Shown here: piece after piece, positions 23,641 to 34,690 of the stretch | Numbering within the stretch: the stretch's first letter is position 1 | Layout of the letters: every line of letters begins with the position of its first letter | NCBI GenBank assembly: GCA_958299035.1 | Contig: CATQJL010000305.1 | Span: forward strand, 30,083,733 to 30,147,732 | Direction: 5' to 3' | Length of the DNA: 64,000 nucleotides | Source: Cylicocyclus nassatus | Taxonomy: Eukaryota; Nematoda; Chromadorea; Rhabditida; Strongylidae | The notes under the pieces: model-generated | What the model saw: only the letters and a program-made list of their open reading frames with translations | Databases searched by the model: none | Told to the model about the DNA's origin: nothing | Program-made: the position numbers and the translations under genes

Positions 23641-26600
23641 CGGAAGGTCGCCAGATAGCCGTTCCACGAAGTCAGAGACTTAGAGGGCAAGAACGACACA
23701 TAGCATCCACCGAAGCACCACGTGACGTTGTAGAGCTGCGGGAAGTGGCTTTTCCAATTCCCCAATTTTCGGCCTTTTCGTACGAGGAAAAAAACGAATT
23801 AATGACCAAATTGAACTTCCTTTTCGAGCAGGCAAAGGGCATGCAAAGGGCTCAGGTCACGGAAGCTAAAAACAGGGCAAGAGAAGCCATGCTTGATTAC
23901 GAATCGAAGAAAAGATGCAACTTCATGACTCACGATCTCGATATGCTTCTTAACTCAGAGAACTTTCCTAATCCACAAGAACACAGAACAAAAAGGATTT
24001 TGGAACAGCTTACGGCAGAGAAGTACAGGTATTTCAAACCACTTTTTCCTAACGAGTGGGCCAATGGGAAAAAAGTTTTGCGCCTGCGCTGTGAACCTTG
24101 CTATGAGTATGGGAAGTCAAGATCAGCTGGAACCGCTTCATATCCTATAGCAACCGAAAAAGGAGTCGACTTTACGGACAGCGTGATCAAGACAATGTTA
24201 AATCATGTGCGAGGTACATCCACTAAACATGAACTCGCCGTGCAAGCCTACATAGAGAAGAATCATGCGATAGTCAACAAATATCTTGAAGCCGTCGATC
24301 AGGCTCCTACAGATACTGCTGCATCCGGCAGTCGTCTCTTTATGCTGGCGTACGCAGCAGCAAAAATGTATCTTCCCCCCTACCAGTTCCCCACACTCTG
24401 CGCAGCGGTGACAGCAATGGGCGCTGATATAGGGAAACTGCAGCATACGCGTGATGGCTTCGTCGATGACCGACTATATTAGTAAGTCCATGCAAGCAAA
24501 GCTGATTCAGTATATAAAAACAAATCAGTCTCCATTCTCTTTGTTTGACTCGTCAACAGATCCTGGCAGCAAACAAGTTCTTCTGGTTTTCATTCGTTTT
24601 CCTGATCGATTCTCACTGCATCCGACGACGCATTTTCTGGAGGCTTTAAAAATGACTGAATCCGAGACCGGGCGGAACATCTTCGAGAAGATTTACGAGT
24701 ATTTTAAGAGAGAAGATTTGTTGCATGAGTTCACCTGGAATCTTGTAGCAGTAGCAACTGACGGTGCAGCTAATATGAATTCACCCAGAAGGGGATTGCG
24801 GGGAATACTCAACGCGAATGTTTCGAGAACACGTAAAGACGATCTCCTGAGTCGCGGAGATACACAAGATGCCATAGACGCAGTTTCACCGTCACCTGTA
24901 ATTTGGATTCACTGCATGGCTCATAAAATCGAGCTTGCTCTGACGGATGCATTTGCCGGTAAAGTTCCAGCTCGTGATGATGCTGAAGAAGAAGAGGATG
25001 ATGATGAAGATAAAAGCGAAAGTGAAGAAGAAGGTGAAGGGGAAAGTGGAGATGCTGAACCGGCCAGGGCTCGCAGAAGAACTCAACGTTATGCTGTTTG
25101 AAGGAAGTTTGCAACAAGTTTTCTGAACAAGTTGCGTGTGTTTTTTTCTGCTCCATCAAGACTTCGTATTTTGCGTGAAGTACACAACGTAGTTGAGGAC
25201 GAGCCATTTGTCAAACTCAAAGGCATTATTGAAATTCGGTGGACGTCATCCGAAGAAAGTGAGTTTTTAGCCTTGTTATAGTGTTCATCCGTAAACGTCG
25301 CTTTTTCAGATGCCATTCACAGCTTCATGAGAATGTACAAACATGTGTGGGTCGCATTGCAGCAGATCTCTTTGAGTGATGAGAGATCTAATCAGGAGCG
25401 CATGAAGGCTGCCTCATTTCTGCGCGCCATCAAATCATTGAAGTTCTACAGATACATGGTATTTCAACTGCAGATTTCAGGACAAATCAGCGTTTTGTCC
25501 AGACAAGACCAGGTTAGTTCTCTTACCATATTTTGATGCAAATAATAACATCCGGTTCAGAGCGAAGCAGCATTATTATGGAAGGCAGTCAGAGATCTTG
25601 TTAAGATGCTCCGGGGGTTGAATAACATGGCAGAACGTCCTAACGCCTACGAAAAAACCAGACCTTTTCTGAAACAAGTGCTGTGCAAGCCCGTAACTGA
25701 CAGAGGGCGATTCCGACGAAACGCTTTGGATTCGCGGGATTGTGAGAGATGGTGAGCTTAGTATCTATGTTTTTTGCAACTTTCTTATTTACTCACTCCT
25801 AGGTTTTGGAATGGCTGGCAATACGAGCCATTAGGCGAAGAAATCCAGTACAAAATGAGCCACGACACAATTGAGTTGATATTTAACAGAGAAGCAGGAA
25901 GGAGGGAGAGAGACGAGGAGCAGGTGCTTTTGGACAATATTGCCGGAGAATCAAATGCTGAGCGGAACAATCTCATACACTGGCTAATGAATCCCCAAAA
26001 TTTCCCTAATTTCAATGAGGAAGTCACTAGAAGATCTATTAGTGAGCTTAAAATCAGCGAAGACTTTCGGCGTGCCTCATTTACGAACATGGATCACGCT
26101 AAAAGAGTTCTGCTTGTGAACAACGTAGGTGGTGCTCTTAGAAGCCGTTTGGAGTATGAACACAATTCCGTGCTTTATGCGATTTCGGGTTTCTCACCCA
26201 GAAGTATTCGAAACTATGACGCCGGTGAGGAGAGTACACGGGAGATAGTTTCCTCCTTTTCCGGATATCCTAGTTTGGAGGAAGATGTCCAGCAATTATC
26301 ACGAGAGCTGAACCGACTACCATTACAGCAGAAACGACAGTTTGACAAGGCTGAGATAAAAATGCAGTATTTTCTTCCTGTCCTGCGGAGTTGCATAAGG
26401 TCTGATCCAACTCGAATCACATATCGCCGAAGCCTCTTAAATCTGCTAGCAAAAATAGTGTCCATCCCTGTTAGCACTGCAGAAGTGAAAAGAGGATTTT
26501 CCGTGTATACGGTCATCAGGGAGCCTCGAAGAAGCCGCACAACAATTAGACATATGAGCAATTATTTGATGTTCGCTCCCCTTTGTCTTTGAAGCACACC

Positions 26601-26886
26601 AATATTTCCCTTCCTTTACAGAATTGCGATAAGTGACGAATTCCTACAATACCCAACAAACTGGTTCAAAGAAACTGGCCACTGGCCCGCTGACTATCCT
26701 GGTGCCATAAGAGTCCCAGGGAAGAAAACGCTGGAACGTCTCAAAGAAGAACAATCATTCCTCTCCATTTTTGATCCTAACCGGTTCTACACTCAGTTCT
26801 ATTTCTCGCTTTCCGATCAAGAGTCTCCTCCTATAACAGTGTTACAAGACCGAGATATAGAAATTATTGATCTCGAAGAATTCTGA
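22278..26886 (+). pseudogene. hAT-family transposase with a novel N-terminal region, decayed
   Basis: Order: unknown N-terminal region (22,278-23,390), Glu-rich linker (to about 23,640), zinc finger (CEPC at 24,090 and an H-x7-H pair to about 24,226), then the hAT core. The core shows the first catalytic Asp in LFDSSTD (about 24,540), TDGAANM (about 24,758), HCMAHKIELAL (about 24,910), and the dimerisation segment PVSTAEVKRGFS (about 26,466). Introns of 48-51 bp fit at 25,259-25,309, 25,513-25,560, 25,752-25,802 and 26,571-26,621. All keep frame, and the stop is at 26,884. Disabling changes: in-frame TGA at 22,713 and 25,099, and a one-base frameshift near 24,452. An undetected intron could remove the first TGA, but none I tried kept frame. 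The unusual N-terminus makes the gene far longer than typical transposases. Confidence 0.85.
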
Positions 26887-27021
26887 TTGCAATAGTTTTA
26901 CGTTCATAAATTTCAATGAAGTATGAACCTATTTCTATATTATGTGTTCTTCAGCGTTCAAAACTATGTATAAATTATCACTGCAAATTACACCTGGCGC
27001 AGATGCATGCAGTTGACAGTG

Positions 27022-27255
27022 GCAGCTTCCGCGGAGGCGTAGGCTGCAGCGCACGCATAGAGAGCATTGGGAAAGCAAGACGCAGCGTGCAGAGAGAGTG
27101 TGGGGGCGGCGAAGAGTGCAGACGGCGCGAGGGTCGTGTGCGGTCACTTCCACGGAGGCGCAGGCTGCAGCGCACGCATAGAGAGCATTGGGAAAGGAAG
27201 ACGCAGCGTGCAGAGAGAGTGTGGCGGCGGCGGAGAGTGCAGACGGCGCGAGTGC
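27022..27255. repeat. 121-bp GC-rich tandem duplication
   Basis: Two copies of a GC-rich unit (aggctgcagcgcacgcatag starts at 27,041 and 27,162) lie between the transposase stop and the 3' end of the opposing gene. Flanking segments at about 26,965 and 27,330 (aaaactatgta...attatca) are also similar. Several overlapping frames are open on both strands because of base composition. I do not call them genes. Confidence 0.8.
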
Positions 27256-27400
27256 CAATCAATGTTACCTGCCAGCTTATGCCACTCAAAACACAACACT
27301 AGCGTTACAAAAATTTATTATAAGCAAAACTATGTACAGATTATCAATGCAAGTCATCTACAAATATTTACATTTATTTACATGATATTTACATAATTTT

Positions 27401-27876
27401 TTACATAAGTGTACATAGGTACACGGGGGGTACTTCGCCCCCGCCCTCGACTTCTTCGGAGGACGCCTGACTTGTTGGTGCGCTTGTACTTTGGCTGTCC
27501 TCAGCATCCAAGGCCGCTCCTAAAAAATTGCTTTTAGCCTAAGTAGCTTAATTGAATTTGAACTCGAAAAAAATTGAACTCACCTCTGCTCGCTCCGCCA
27601 TTCTCCTCATCCACCTCCGCCGCCTCCTTCCACCCCATCATGGCACCCTCCACTCGCCTTTGAAAAGTCGGCCAGTATAAGACAAAGTGGAAGGCGCCGA
27701 TCGCCCAGACGATGGCGATCACAAGCATCCCAGCACTTATTGCAATTTTATTCCTGAACAGCATTCATTTATATTTGCACATTCATTTTGTAGAAAACTT
27801 ACGCGATGCCCGGGACGACACATTCTGCCCAATCCCAGAGCTCCTTCAGCTCGCCTAAGTCAGCTCTAGTCAACAT
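27401..27876 (-). CDS. Small single-span membrane protein, three exons (120 aa)
   Basis: Minus-strand exons 27,803-27,876, 27,584-27,753 and 27,401-27,519 join in frame with gtaagt and gtgagt donors and ttcag and ttttttag acceptors; introns are 49 and 64 bp. The 25-residue N-terminus is followed by a hydrophobic span (ISAGMLVIAIVWAIGAFHF), a basic patch (FQRRVEG), and a Glu/Ser-rich tail. TTTTCAG a few bases before the ATG fits a trans-splice acceptor, and AATAAA follows the stop. No family is recognised. It lies 177 bp after the next minus-strand gene, operon-like, inside the hAT element. Size and layout resemble a small accessory membrane protein, but function is unknown. Confidence 0.65.
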
Positions 27877-28053
27877 ACTTGCTGAAAACTTACTGCATTA
27901 AGAGCATCAGTCACATTTTTCAAGGTTAGAAGTACTCGACACAACAGTTCCACGAAGACCACAAAAGTATAAAGAAAATTTTTATTACAACAGCTTCGAG
28001 TATACTACATATTGATATGTATAATATATATACAGTAAAAACGGCCGCAACGG

Positions 28054-28364
28054 CTAGGCGGGTCTGCAGAACCCCTTCACGGCGGCGTGCAGTCCTCTCA
28101 TGGTTCGTTTGGCCCTTGGCCAGTTGAAGAATGCGAAGACGCTCAGCAAAACGGCTGCCAACAATCCAGCTCCAATTGCTAACGCAACCCCGATAAAGAA
28201 ACTAAAGGCTTTTTGTAAAAGAGGCAGTGAGTACTCGGGCATGTTCCTAACACTTACTTCGCAAAGGAGCTCCTCTGATGCTCCTCCCCGCACTGGAACA
28301 ATTCCTTCATAAAGCAGGGCGAGACTACCCTAAGTACGTGGGTGCTATTGCAGAATCCACTCAT
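28054..28364 (-). CDS. Small single-span membrane protein, two exons (84 aa)
   Basis: Minus-strand exon 1 (28,258-28,364) and exon 2 (28,054-28,201) join in frame across a 56-bp intron (gtaagt donor, ctttag acceptor). A Cys-containing 35-residue N-terminus (MSGFCNSTH) is followed by one long hydrophobic span (GVALAIGAGLLAAVLLSVF) and a basic C-terminus (WPRAKRTMRG). CTCTTCCAG just before the ATG could be a trans-splice site. The frame stays open upstream to 28,670, so a longer start is possible. AATAAA lies about 70 bases beyond the stop. It is paired head-to-tail with the 120-aa membrane-protein gene. No family recognised. Confidence 0.6.
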
Positions 28365-28770
28365 GACTGGAAGAGAGTAGATTTCAGAACCTATTAGGCA
28401 TAATTGTAGAGGAGAAGGTAGAGAAGATGTGATCAAGAAAACCAAATGTGTGGAAAAAGCTTGTAATCCTCTTCTTTTATATGCTACATTTTCCAAACAC
28501 GCCCATTTTTGACCTTCATATTGATTTCTGCTGCAAATCCTAGTAAGCTCATGGTACAAGCTCAACTTTTGCAAGAGCAAGCCAAGACGGCTGGCGCCGC
28601 CCATTGACCTCGCAATCACATGAGACAGCTCTCGCCAAAATAAGAGCCAAACAACGCTAACGCATCTCAAACGATAGCAAGAGTAATGAGAATTACATAT
28701 TTGGGAATGTTTTCTTCAACTCCAACACAACAGAGTGATAGAGTACACGACTGCATAGATGGGAACGAAA

Positions 28771-29406
28771 ACAAGACAATTTTTATAAAAGTTTCTAACT
28801 TTCCTACATTTTTTTTAGTTACACCATTTATACAACTCTTCACTGTGCTACACTCTATAATTTTATTTTGTTTCAGGTGAACACAATTAAGCCACAAATT
28901 TTTTTTATTGTACCTTCATAGATACATATATACGAATTTATTTGCCAATAATTTCATATTCATCACCAAAACTCTCAAAAACATTATCCACATCTGATAG
29001 TTACAGGAAAGACTGTCTGTCAACTGTCAGCATCTCAAGCCTTTGAATATCTGCCAGAGTCCATCGGCCATTTGATTTTCGGTCGAAAACAAGACAATTT
29101 TTATAAAAGTTTCTCACTTTCCTACATTTTTTTTAGTTACACCATTTATACAACTCTTCACTTTGCTACACTCTAAAAGTTTATTTTGTTTCAGGTGAAC
29201 ACAATTAAGCCACAAATTTTTTTCATTGTACCTTCATAGATACATATATACGAATTTATTTGCCAATAATTTCATATTCATCACCAAAACTCTCAAAAAC
29301 ATTATCCACATTTGATAGTTCCAGGAAAGACTGTCTGTCAACTGTCAGCATCCCAAGTCTCTGAATATCTGCCAGAGTCCATCGGCCGTTTGATTTTCGG
29401 TCGAAA
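28771..29406. repeat. 318-bp tandem duplication
   Basis: Two adjacent copies: acaagacaatttttataaaa begins at 28,771 and at 29,089. They are nearly identical. The copy nearer the element end retains an open 3' exon; the other has acquired a stop. Confidence 0.88.
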
Positions 29407-29428
29407 TCATTGCAATCCACGCGATCCA
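29249..29428 (-). pseudogene. Orphan terminal exon of an unidentified gene
   Basis: On the minus strand a ttttattttag-type acceptor leads into an open frame starting VDRVDCNDFDRKSNGRW and ending ...GDEYEIIGK with a stop followed by AATAAA. The tandem copy (from about 29,081 downward) has a premature TAA after DRQSFL. No upstream exon or start codon fits in the 350 bp left before the element terminus, so the gene is probably 5' truncated. No family recognised. Confidence 0.35.
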
Positions 29429-29783
29429 CCTAAAAATAAATTTTTTCATTAAAGAATGATACAGGATAATGAAATGATATTCATCAAAAAAGTACTCGGA
29501 AACATTTTATTACATTAAAGTGTATACAAATAAATTTAGAAATTTTAAAAGCAAAAAAATTGGAAAATTGTTGAAATTAAAATTTGGAATAATTAAAGTT
29601 GAAAAATTGAAAATTATTTTTTTCCATTTCCCCCCCCCCCCCCGGTCGACGCCGGCAATTTTTTTCAATTCCCCCCCCCCGGTCGACGTCGGCAATTACT
29701 GGACCCCCTTCACTTTGGGGGTCAAAAACACCCGAGACCCCCTTCACTTTGGAGGGTACCCATCTCAACCCTTCGCACCTATG

Positions 29784-29791
29784 TGTACAAG
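29784..29791. repeat. Right 8-bp target-site duplication tgtacaag
   Basis: Matches 20,097-20,104 exactly and defines the right border of the large hAT element. Confidence 0.93.
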
Positions 29792-30975
29792 GGTGAGTAT
29801 TCGTCGCAAATGACCGCGGGGACCGCCCTTTTTCGGCGACCTAACGTCCCCCACCCGAGGATGAACATTGCTGAAGTTTTGTTAGCCTGCTTCTATCTCA
29901 AAAGCTTACACTCACCAAAGGGCTGCAGACTGCTACAAAAAATGATTTTTTTCCGTCAAAATTAAGTTTGTGCGAATACGACTCCAGAGGACAAAAAGTT
30001 ATGGTTTCACAAAAACGGTGCGACAAAACTTTTGAACCAACCTATTACTTTGCCCCGGAACTCACAGCAAGCACAGTGTATTCTGGTGATTGTGACTCAC
30101 AAATCCAAGCCTGCAGTAATATAGTTCTCACAAACAGCGGAAAGAATGAGTGAGCCAGTTACGGTCGAAGGAACATCAATTAACCTTCACCAACAAAATT
30201 ACCAAAAATCAGTTCGCCTCTTTCACCTTGCTTTAGAACTCTTACATTGGTGCTTGCATCATTTCAAAACTTCAGCTCTCACTATTCTGAAAATAATTCT
30301 ACCGAAAGACTAGGACTAACATAAGAGACAATGGTAAAAGAGCAAGGTCTCTTTTATTCCCGAAGAATAAGCACGTTACATCTACAGTTTTTTTGGAAAT
30401 TACGATTACTACATCGTCTCTGCTTTTTTTTCTAGGTATCTTCAGTCAAATGGTAAATAACGAGTAAGTCAAATGCTCTTCCTCGGAATAAAAACCTGCC
30501 ATAGATTTTTTAAGAAAACTTGCTACATTATATTTCGTGCATAGCATGAAACGATGGTAGCAACTGAATAAGTACGTAGCCAACTTTTTCTGAAAATTAT
30601 GGAAGATATCACATGTTTGCGTCAAGTTAAACAGATATCTAAATATTTGATATTACGTCAAAGGTGCTGTCACGCCCACAGCGGCTGCATAACAGCGGGC
30701 GAAACTCGATTAGTTTGAAAACTTACAGATGTTCTTCTTTTTGATTTTGCCTTTAACGGTAGAGAACTCACTTACATGTTTTCTAAAGAGCCATTTTTGA
30801 TAAATTACAATAAATCATTTTTAGGCAGTTTTAGTGCCTTCAGCATCAGAAGGTGGTTTGAACATTCGATAAAGCTATACTCCAATCATAATCATTTACA
30901 GCGTATTGCCCTGATGGTGAACTCGAAAAATTTTATATCGATACTAACACACTATGCTTTACTATACTAACATAC
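29792..30975. repeat. Segmental duplication, copy A right part
   Basis: From about 29,880 it aligns with copy B at about 59,985-60,972 (anchors caacctattac, gtgctgtcacgcccacagcgg, gcgggcgaaactcga). Next to the hAT border, 29,825-29,872 is an inverted match to 20,016-20,055 (ttaggtcgccgaa), so the hAT element landed inside an older foldback. No gene is called. Confidence 0.7.
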
Positions 30976-31150
30976 TATGCCAACTAACTTCTTTTATTAT
31001 TGATCAAGATGAGATCAATAATAAACGAAGCCAGTTGGCACAAGGACAATTGACAGACGGTAAAACACCCACAGCGAATCCATTTCCAAAAGCGAAGGCA
31101 ATGAACAAACTTGTAAGTGTATTGTATTTCATACTTCGGGCATGTATAAC

Positions 31151-31750
31151 CCTCAGACAACTGCATCGGAAAGTTTGCGGGTGCTTGCTCGACCACCAAT
31201 CATCCATGCCGCGAGCTGCCCGGTATAAATCGGTCTTGGACCAGATAAGTGACTGCGGCGCATCCTTGCCCGTTAAGCGCCTACACTTGACCCGATTAGC
31301 ATGGTAAGTCCTAGGAAAAGTGAAAAGTTTTTTGGCATTCCTTTCATAACAACGACCTGAGTGCAAATTGAGCAATTTGTTAGCTCATCTCGACATCTTC
31401 TGATGTCGTCGATAACACTCATCTGACTGCTGAAATTTGTTTCGTAAGCATAAAACTAAACTGTCAGACAGGACTGAACCCGAGCGATTACCAGGCCTCA
31501 CAAACATTTAGGGTAGCCCCAGCGCTTCTGTGTACCTCACGCGGTTGCGCCTTAACCTACAGCGTGTAGGAAGTGCGGCCTTTGATAAGGCCCGCGGCCC
31601 GCGGAGTGATGTGATTGGGCCGCGACTCTCCCGATAATCTCTTCTTAATTTCAACTTTGGCCGGGACTCCCGGTAAAATATACACGGGCCGCGGCGCGCT
31701 ATGTAACACGCTTTGAGGCCTCGAACTTTTCCGATGCAATTGTCTGAGCG
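31151..31750. repeat. Foldback with short conserved termini
   Basis: ctcagacaactgcatcggaa (31,152) is mirrored by ttccgatgcaattgtctgag (ends 31,747). The interior is unusually GC-rich for the window near 31,570-31,710. Only the terminal ~35 bp clearly match. Non-coding. Confidence 0.5.
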
Positions 31751-31759
31751 TGTCAAAAA

Positions 31760-33265
31760 TCAGCACTTAAGCTTGAAGGTAAGAGCTCCTGAATTCTAAT
31801 CTTGATTTGGCTCAAGTATTTCAGCTCCAAATAGTAGTCTATTCAGATAATAAACTATTATATAAAGCTACGTAAAAGCTTGTAATAACAACTTAGGAAT
31901 GGGGCTGCGATTTGGAGAAAACCGCGATACAAAAATTCGAGATCGACTGTACACGTTCGACAAAACCTGAAGCTGTCAGCGAAAAAGCGCTCTTCTATGA
32001 GTAAGCAATCACTTACAGACTTTTCATCCGTGGTAACTGTGCCGTGGCCTTGGTAATGGATTAGATATCATTTATCTAGTTCAGCAAATTCTCAAACGTT
32101 TCGAAAGTGAATGGTGACGGCACTTTTATAGCGTTTACTTTCATGTGTGAAGATCATATTACGACGTAAATTTTAGCGATCCTGATGAATTCGGGTTTCC
32201 GGCGAGTTTTGTGGTGGGCAAGGTAAAGGAGCTAAAGGAGCATAGGGCCGCTGAGTTTACAAGCCTCAGTCCGGCCACCAATCCAATCAAAGGCCTAGTA
32301 ATGATGACAAATTCGAGAACCGCTAGTGTTAGTTTCCGTGCGAGAGTTCTACACGACATCAACAAGATAATGTCAGCATATTTCAGCTTATGAATGATCA
32401 AACGACAAAGATTGGACATGGAGAGTTGAGAAGAATTATCTTTTTCCGGAATTTACAACTGAGCTGGTTGCTCAGTTGTGATTTCGGAAAGGGATAATTG
32501 TTATGCCTCACAGACAAAGCGTAAGCTTTCCCGCAGATTTGCCTGTTGCGTGGATAATGAAGAATTTGCAAACCTCAAGCTAAATGTCAGGTTTTCTGGA
32601 AAAGATTGTGTAAGGACTGGTTCAAAAGTAAGTCTAAATTTCTCAAATATTCAAACATTTACAATTACAGTTTGGTGCTTGTTACGATCCTAGAACAATA
32701 AACCCCTTGTCAAGCAAACCATCAGATAGAACATACCAGATGGATTTATCTAGTATTTTTGGAGATCACTTGAGTTAGAAGTCTTATGCTTCTTTGGTAC
32801 ACTTTTTGAGAACGCGTATGATAGATATCACTGAAAGTTCTTGATTCGGCATTGCTGTTAAGAAATTTTACGAAATCCTCGATTTTCCCAATAAGAATTT
32901 TGATTTCTTTAATCAGTAGCAATCAATCAAATATACGGCGAATCGCAGCATGCAAAGATTGGGACGTATCGGCGTCTTTCTGATGGAGCGCTTCGCCTCT
33001 CCTATCATCTGCTGTCTCTCCCATGCACCACCTACCTTGGTCGGATGCAATGTGCTCAATCTTTGCGTGTCGTAAATCGCTTATACATATGCAGTTCTGT
33101 CTGCGACTAGAACAGCTTTACTTGGTTCTAACCTTTTTTGGCCGTTTTCAAAAAGTACATCACAGAAACTGAAGCTATGTTTTTATAGGCCAGACCCGCA
33201 GAATGGATATAGAATTATCTATGAAGCGGATACGGCCTATCCCTGTAGTGGTTGTGCTGAAGTAA
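31760..33265. other. Unassigned sequence
   Basis: No gene or clear repeat supported. A 60-codon plus frame at 32,211-32,393 has a mirror frame on the minus strand and no motif. Confidence 0.35.
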
Positions 33266-33268
33266 ATC

Positions 33269-33334
33269 GTGTAATGCGACAACAAAATTATGCGAAGCAA
33301 AAATTGCTTCGCATAAATTTGTTGTCGCGTACAC
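33269..33334. repeat. Compact 66-bp hairpin
   Basis: Arms gtgtaatgcgacaacaaaat... and its complement (33,304-33,334) pair over about 30 bases with a 3-base loop; the apex is gcgaagcaaaaattgcttcgc. It resembles a small foldback or a miRNA-like precursor, but the loop is very short. Confidence 0.65.
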
Positions 33335-33839
33335 GGTCTAGTATCGAAACTAACAGAAGCAGTGACCACAACAGAGGCCACAACTGCAGTTACAACTACA
33401 GCTATGGAAGCAACCATGGCGCTTTCCTATCCTGGCGAGCTATCCACTGGTACTTATATGCAGAATTCCAACTATACCAAGCGATCAAGCCTTTGATAGA
33501 ATCAGACTAAACATGTGCTAAAAGGCCCAACTCATCACGATATTGTGAATAATGGAATAGTAACGGTACAACTGAAGCATCAAATACACCAAATCAGTTT
33601 CTAACTTCACTTTTCTAAACATAAGACATGAATTTCACTCTGAATAGGTGAATAAAACGCAACTTTCTTTAGACCTTATATTGCTTTATACATTTGTCAA
33701 AAGTACTGTCGAAGACAAAAAATTTGGAATACTATATCCATGGAAAGCCGTGACGTCCCAGAACCTTTATTTGGAAGTATAGGGGAAATTTTATCAGCAA
33801 AAAGGCGTGGCGTCAGCTTTCGCAGTTTCAGAATGGCTT

Positions 33840-34690
33840 CTAAAAATCTGGCAAGTGCTTAGCCTTACAAGGAGAGGATACTTAGTCGAAAGCACCAATC
33901 CAGATAAAACATATATCATCTTAGAGCGCCTGAAACGCTGATTCCAAATCTACAGTTTCTAGCTGCGGAGCGGTATTGTAGAAGGAGTTATGAGGGGTGT
34001 TTCCTCTGGGGTTGAAGCCCCTCCAACAAGTCTTCCCTTACCTATGAGCACTGTAGAGGAGTACCAGCTGGTGGCAACTGACCTAGTGGTAAGTGACGTA
34101 CGTGATAAAGGAGTGTCAAGGCTTCAATCCCCTTCGCATGCTAAGTCGACTTCTAAATGGCTTTAGAGCCCTAAAGCATGAAACTTCTGATGATATTGAT
34201 ACTAATCGAAGTTAGAAGCGTTGGAAAAACCAAAGTAATATGGTTATTATAATCTTTACCGTAATCTTCATTCAAGTTACTTACCATTAGGTCAGTTGCC
34301 ACTAGCCACGAGTGCGCACTGAGGTAACCCAAGTTTCATTAGGTTGTTTATTAAATCTGCAAACAAGTGTAATACAAGGTGCACTACATTGCAAACCCAA
34401 CGACATCCTACATTATTAGAACTCAATGATGCACAATGATGTCACATGCCTGGAGTTTGATCATCGACTTATCCGAATGCGTATAATATGGAGCTCTCAT
34501 GTAGAAAAGCTCAGAGCTAGTTTTTCAGTTGACAAATTGGTCGTAATGCAGTTCTTTGCGGCTACTCCTCCCCTAATTGCGGGCACGAACTGCAAGAGCG
34601 GATGGCCAAATGAAGTGAGCGTAGCAGAGTTGGTACTCCTCTACATTGCTTACAGATAAGGGGATAACAGCTACTCGAACTGCTTAACGA
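33840..34690. repeat. Composite foldback with tRNA-like module
   Basis: gtagaggagtacca (about 34,052) is mirrored near 34,636-34,649, and ggcaactgacctagtggtaagt (about 34,073) is mirrored near 34,285-34,306. The aacgctgattccaaatct motif near 33,939 links it to the other foldbacks. No ends resolved. Confidence 0.5.
34073..34140 (+). other. tRNA-like module
   Basis: Box A-like tgacctagtgg (34,079-34,089) and box B-like ggcttcaatcc (34,120-34,130) at tRNA-like spacing. Degenerate; probably a SINE or tRNA pseudogene within the foldback. Confidence 0.35.

Larger units (their letters stand above)
20105..29783. mobile_element. Large hAT transposon with extra genes (9,679 bp)
   Basis: Terminal inverted repeat cataggtgcgaagggttgag at the left end is mirrored at the right end, with perfect 8-bp flanking duplications. 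Subterminal repeats cccccttcactttgg occur twice at each end. Inside, in order: a small spliced plus-strand gene, a 1-kb palindrome, a decayed hAT transposase, a GC-rich 121-bp duplication, two spliced minus-strand membrane-protein genes, and a 318-bp duplication containing a 3' exon. Ordinary hAT elements are 2-5 kb with one gene. The preserved ends and duplications point to a fairly recent insertion, although the transposase is broken. Confidence 0.92.

Noticed and set aside
23370..23765. A 131-codon minus-strand hydrophobic frame
   Set aside because: It is the complement of the Glu-rich linker in the transposase gene; GAA/GAG repeats read as Phe/Leu on the other strand.
24809..25207. A 132-codon minus-strand frame
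   Set aside because: Shadow of the hAT transposase core and its acidic insert.
26916..27396. Several overlapping 100-130 codon frames on both strands
   Set aside because: They lie in a GC-rich 121-bp duplication and are open because of composition; they look Arg/Cys-rich and have no motif.
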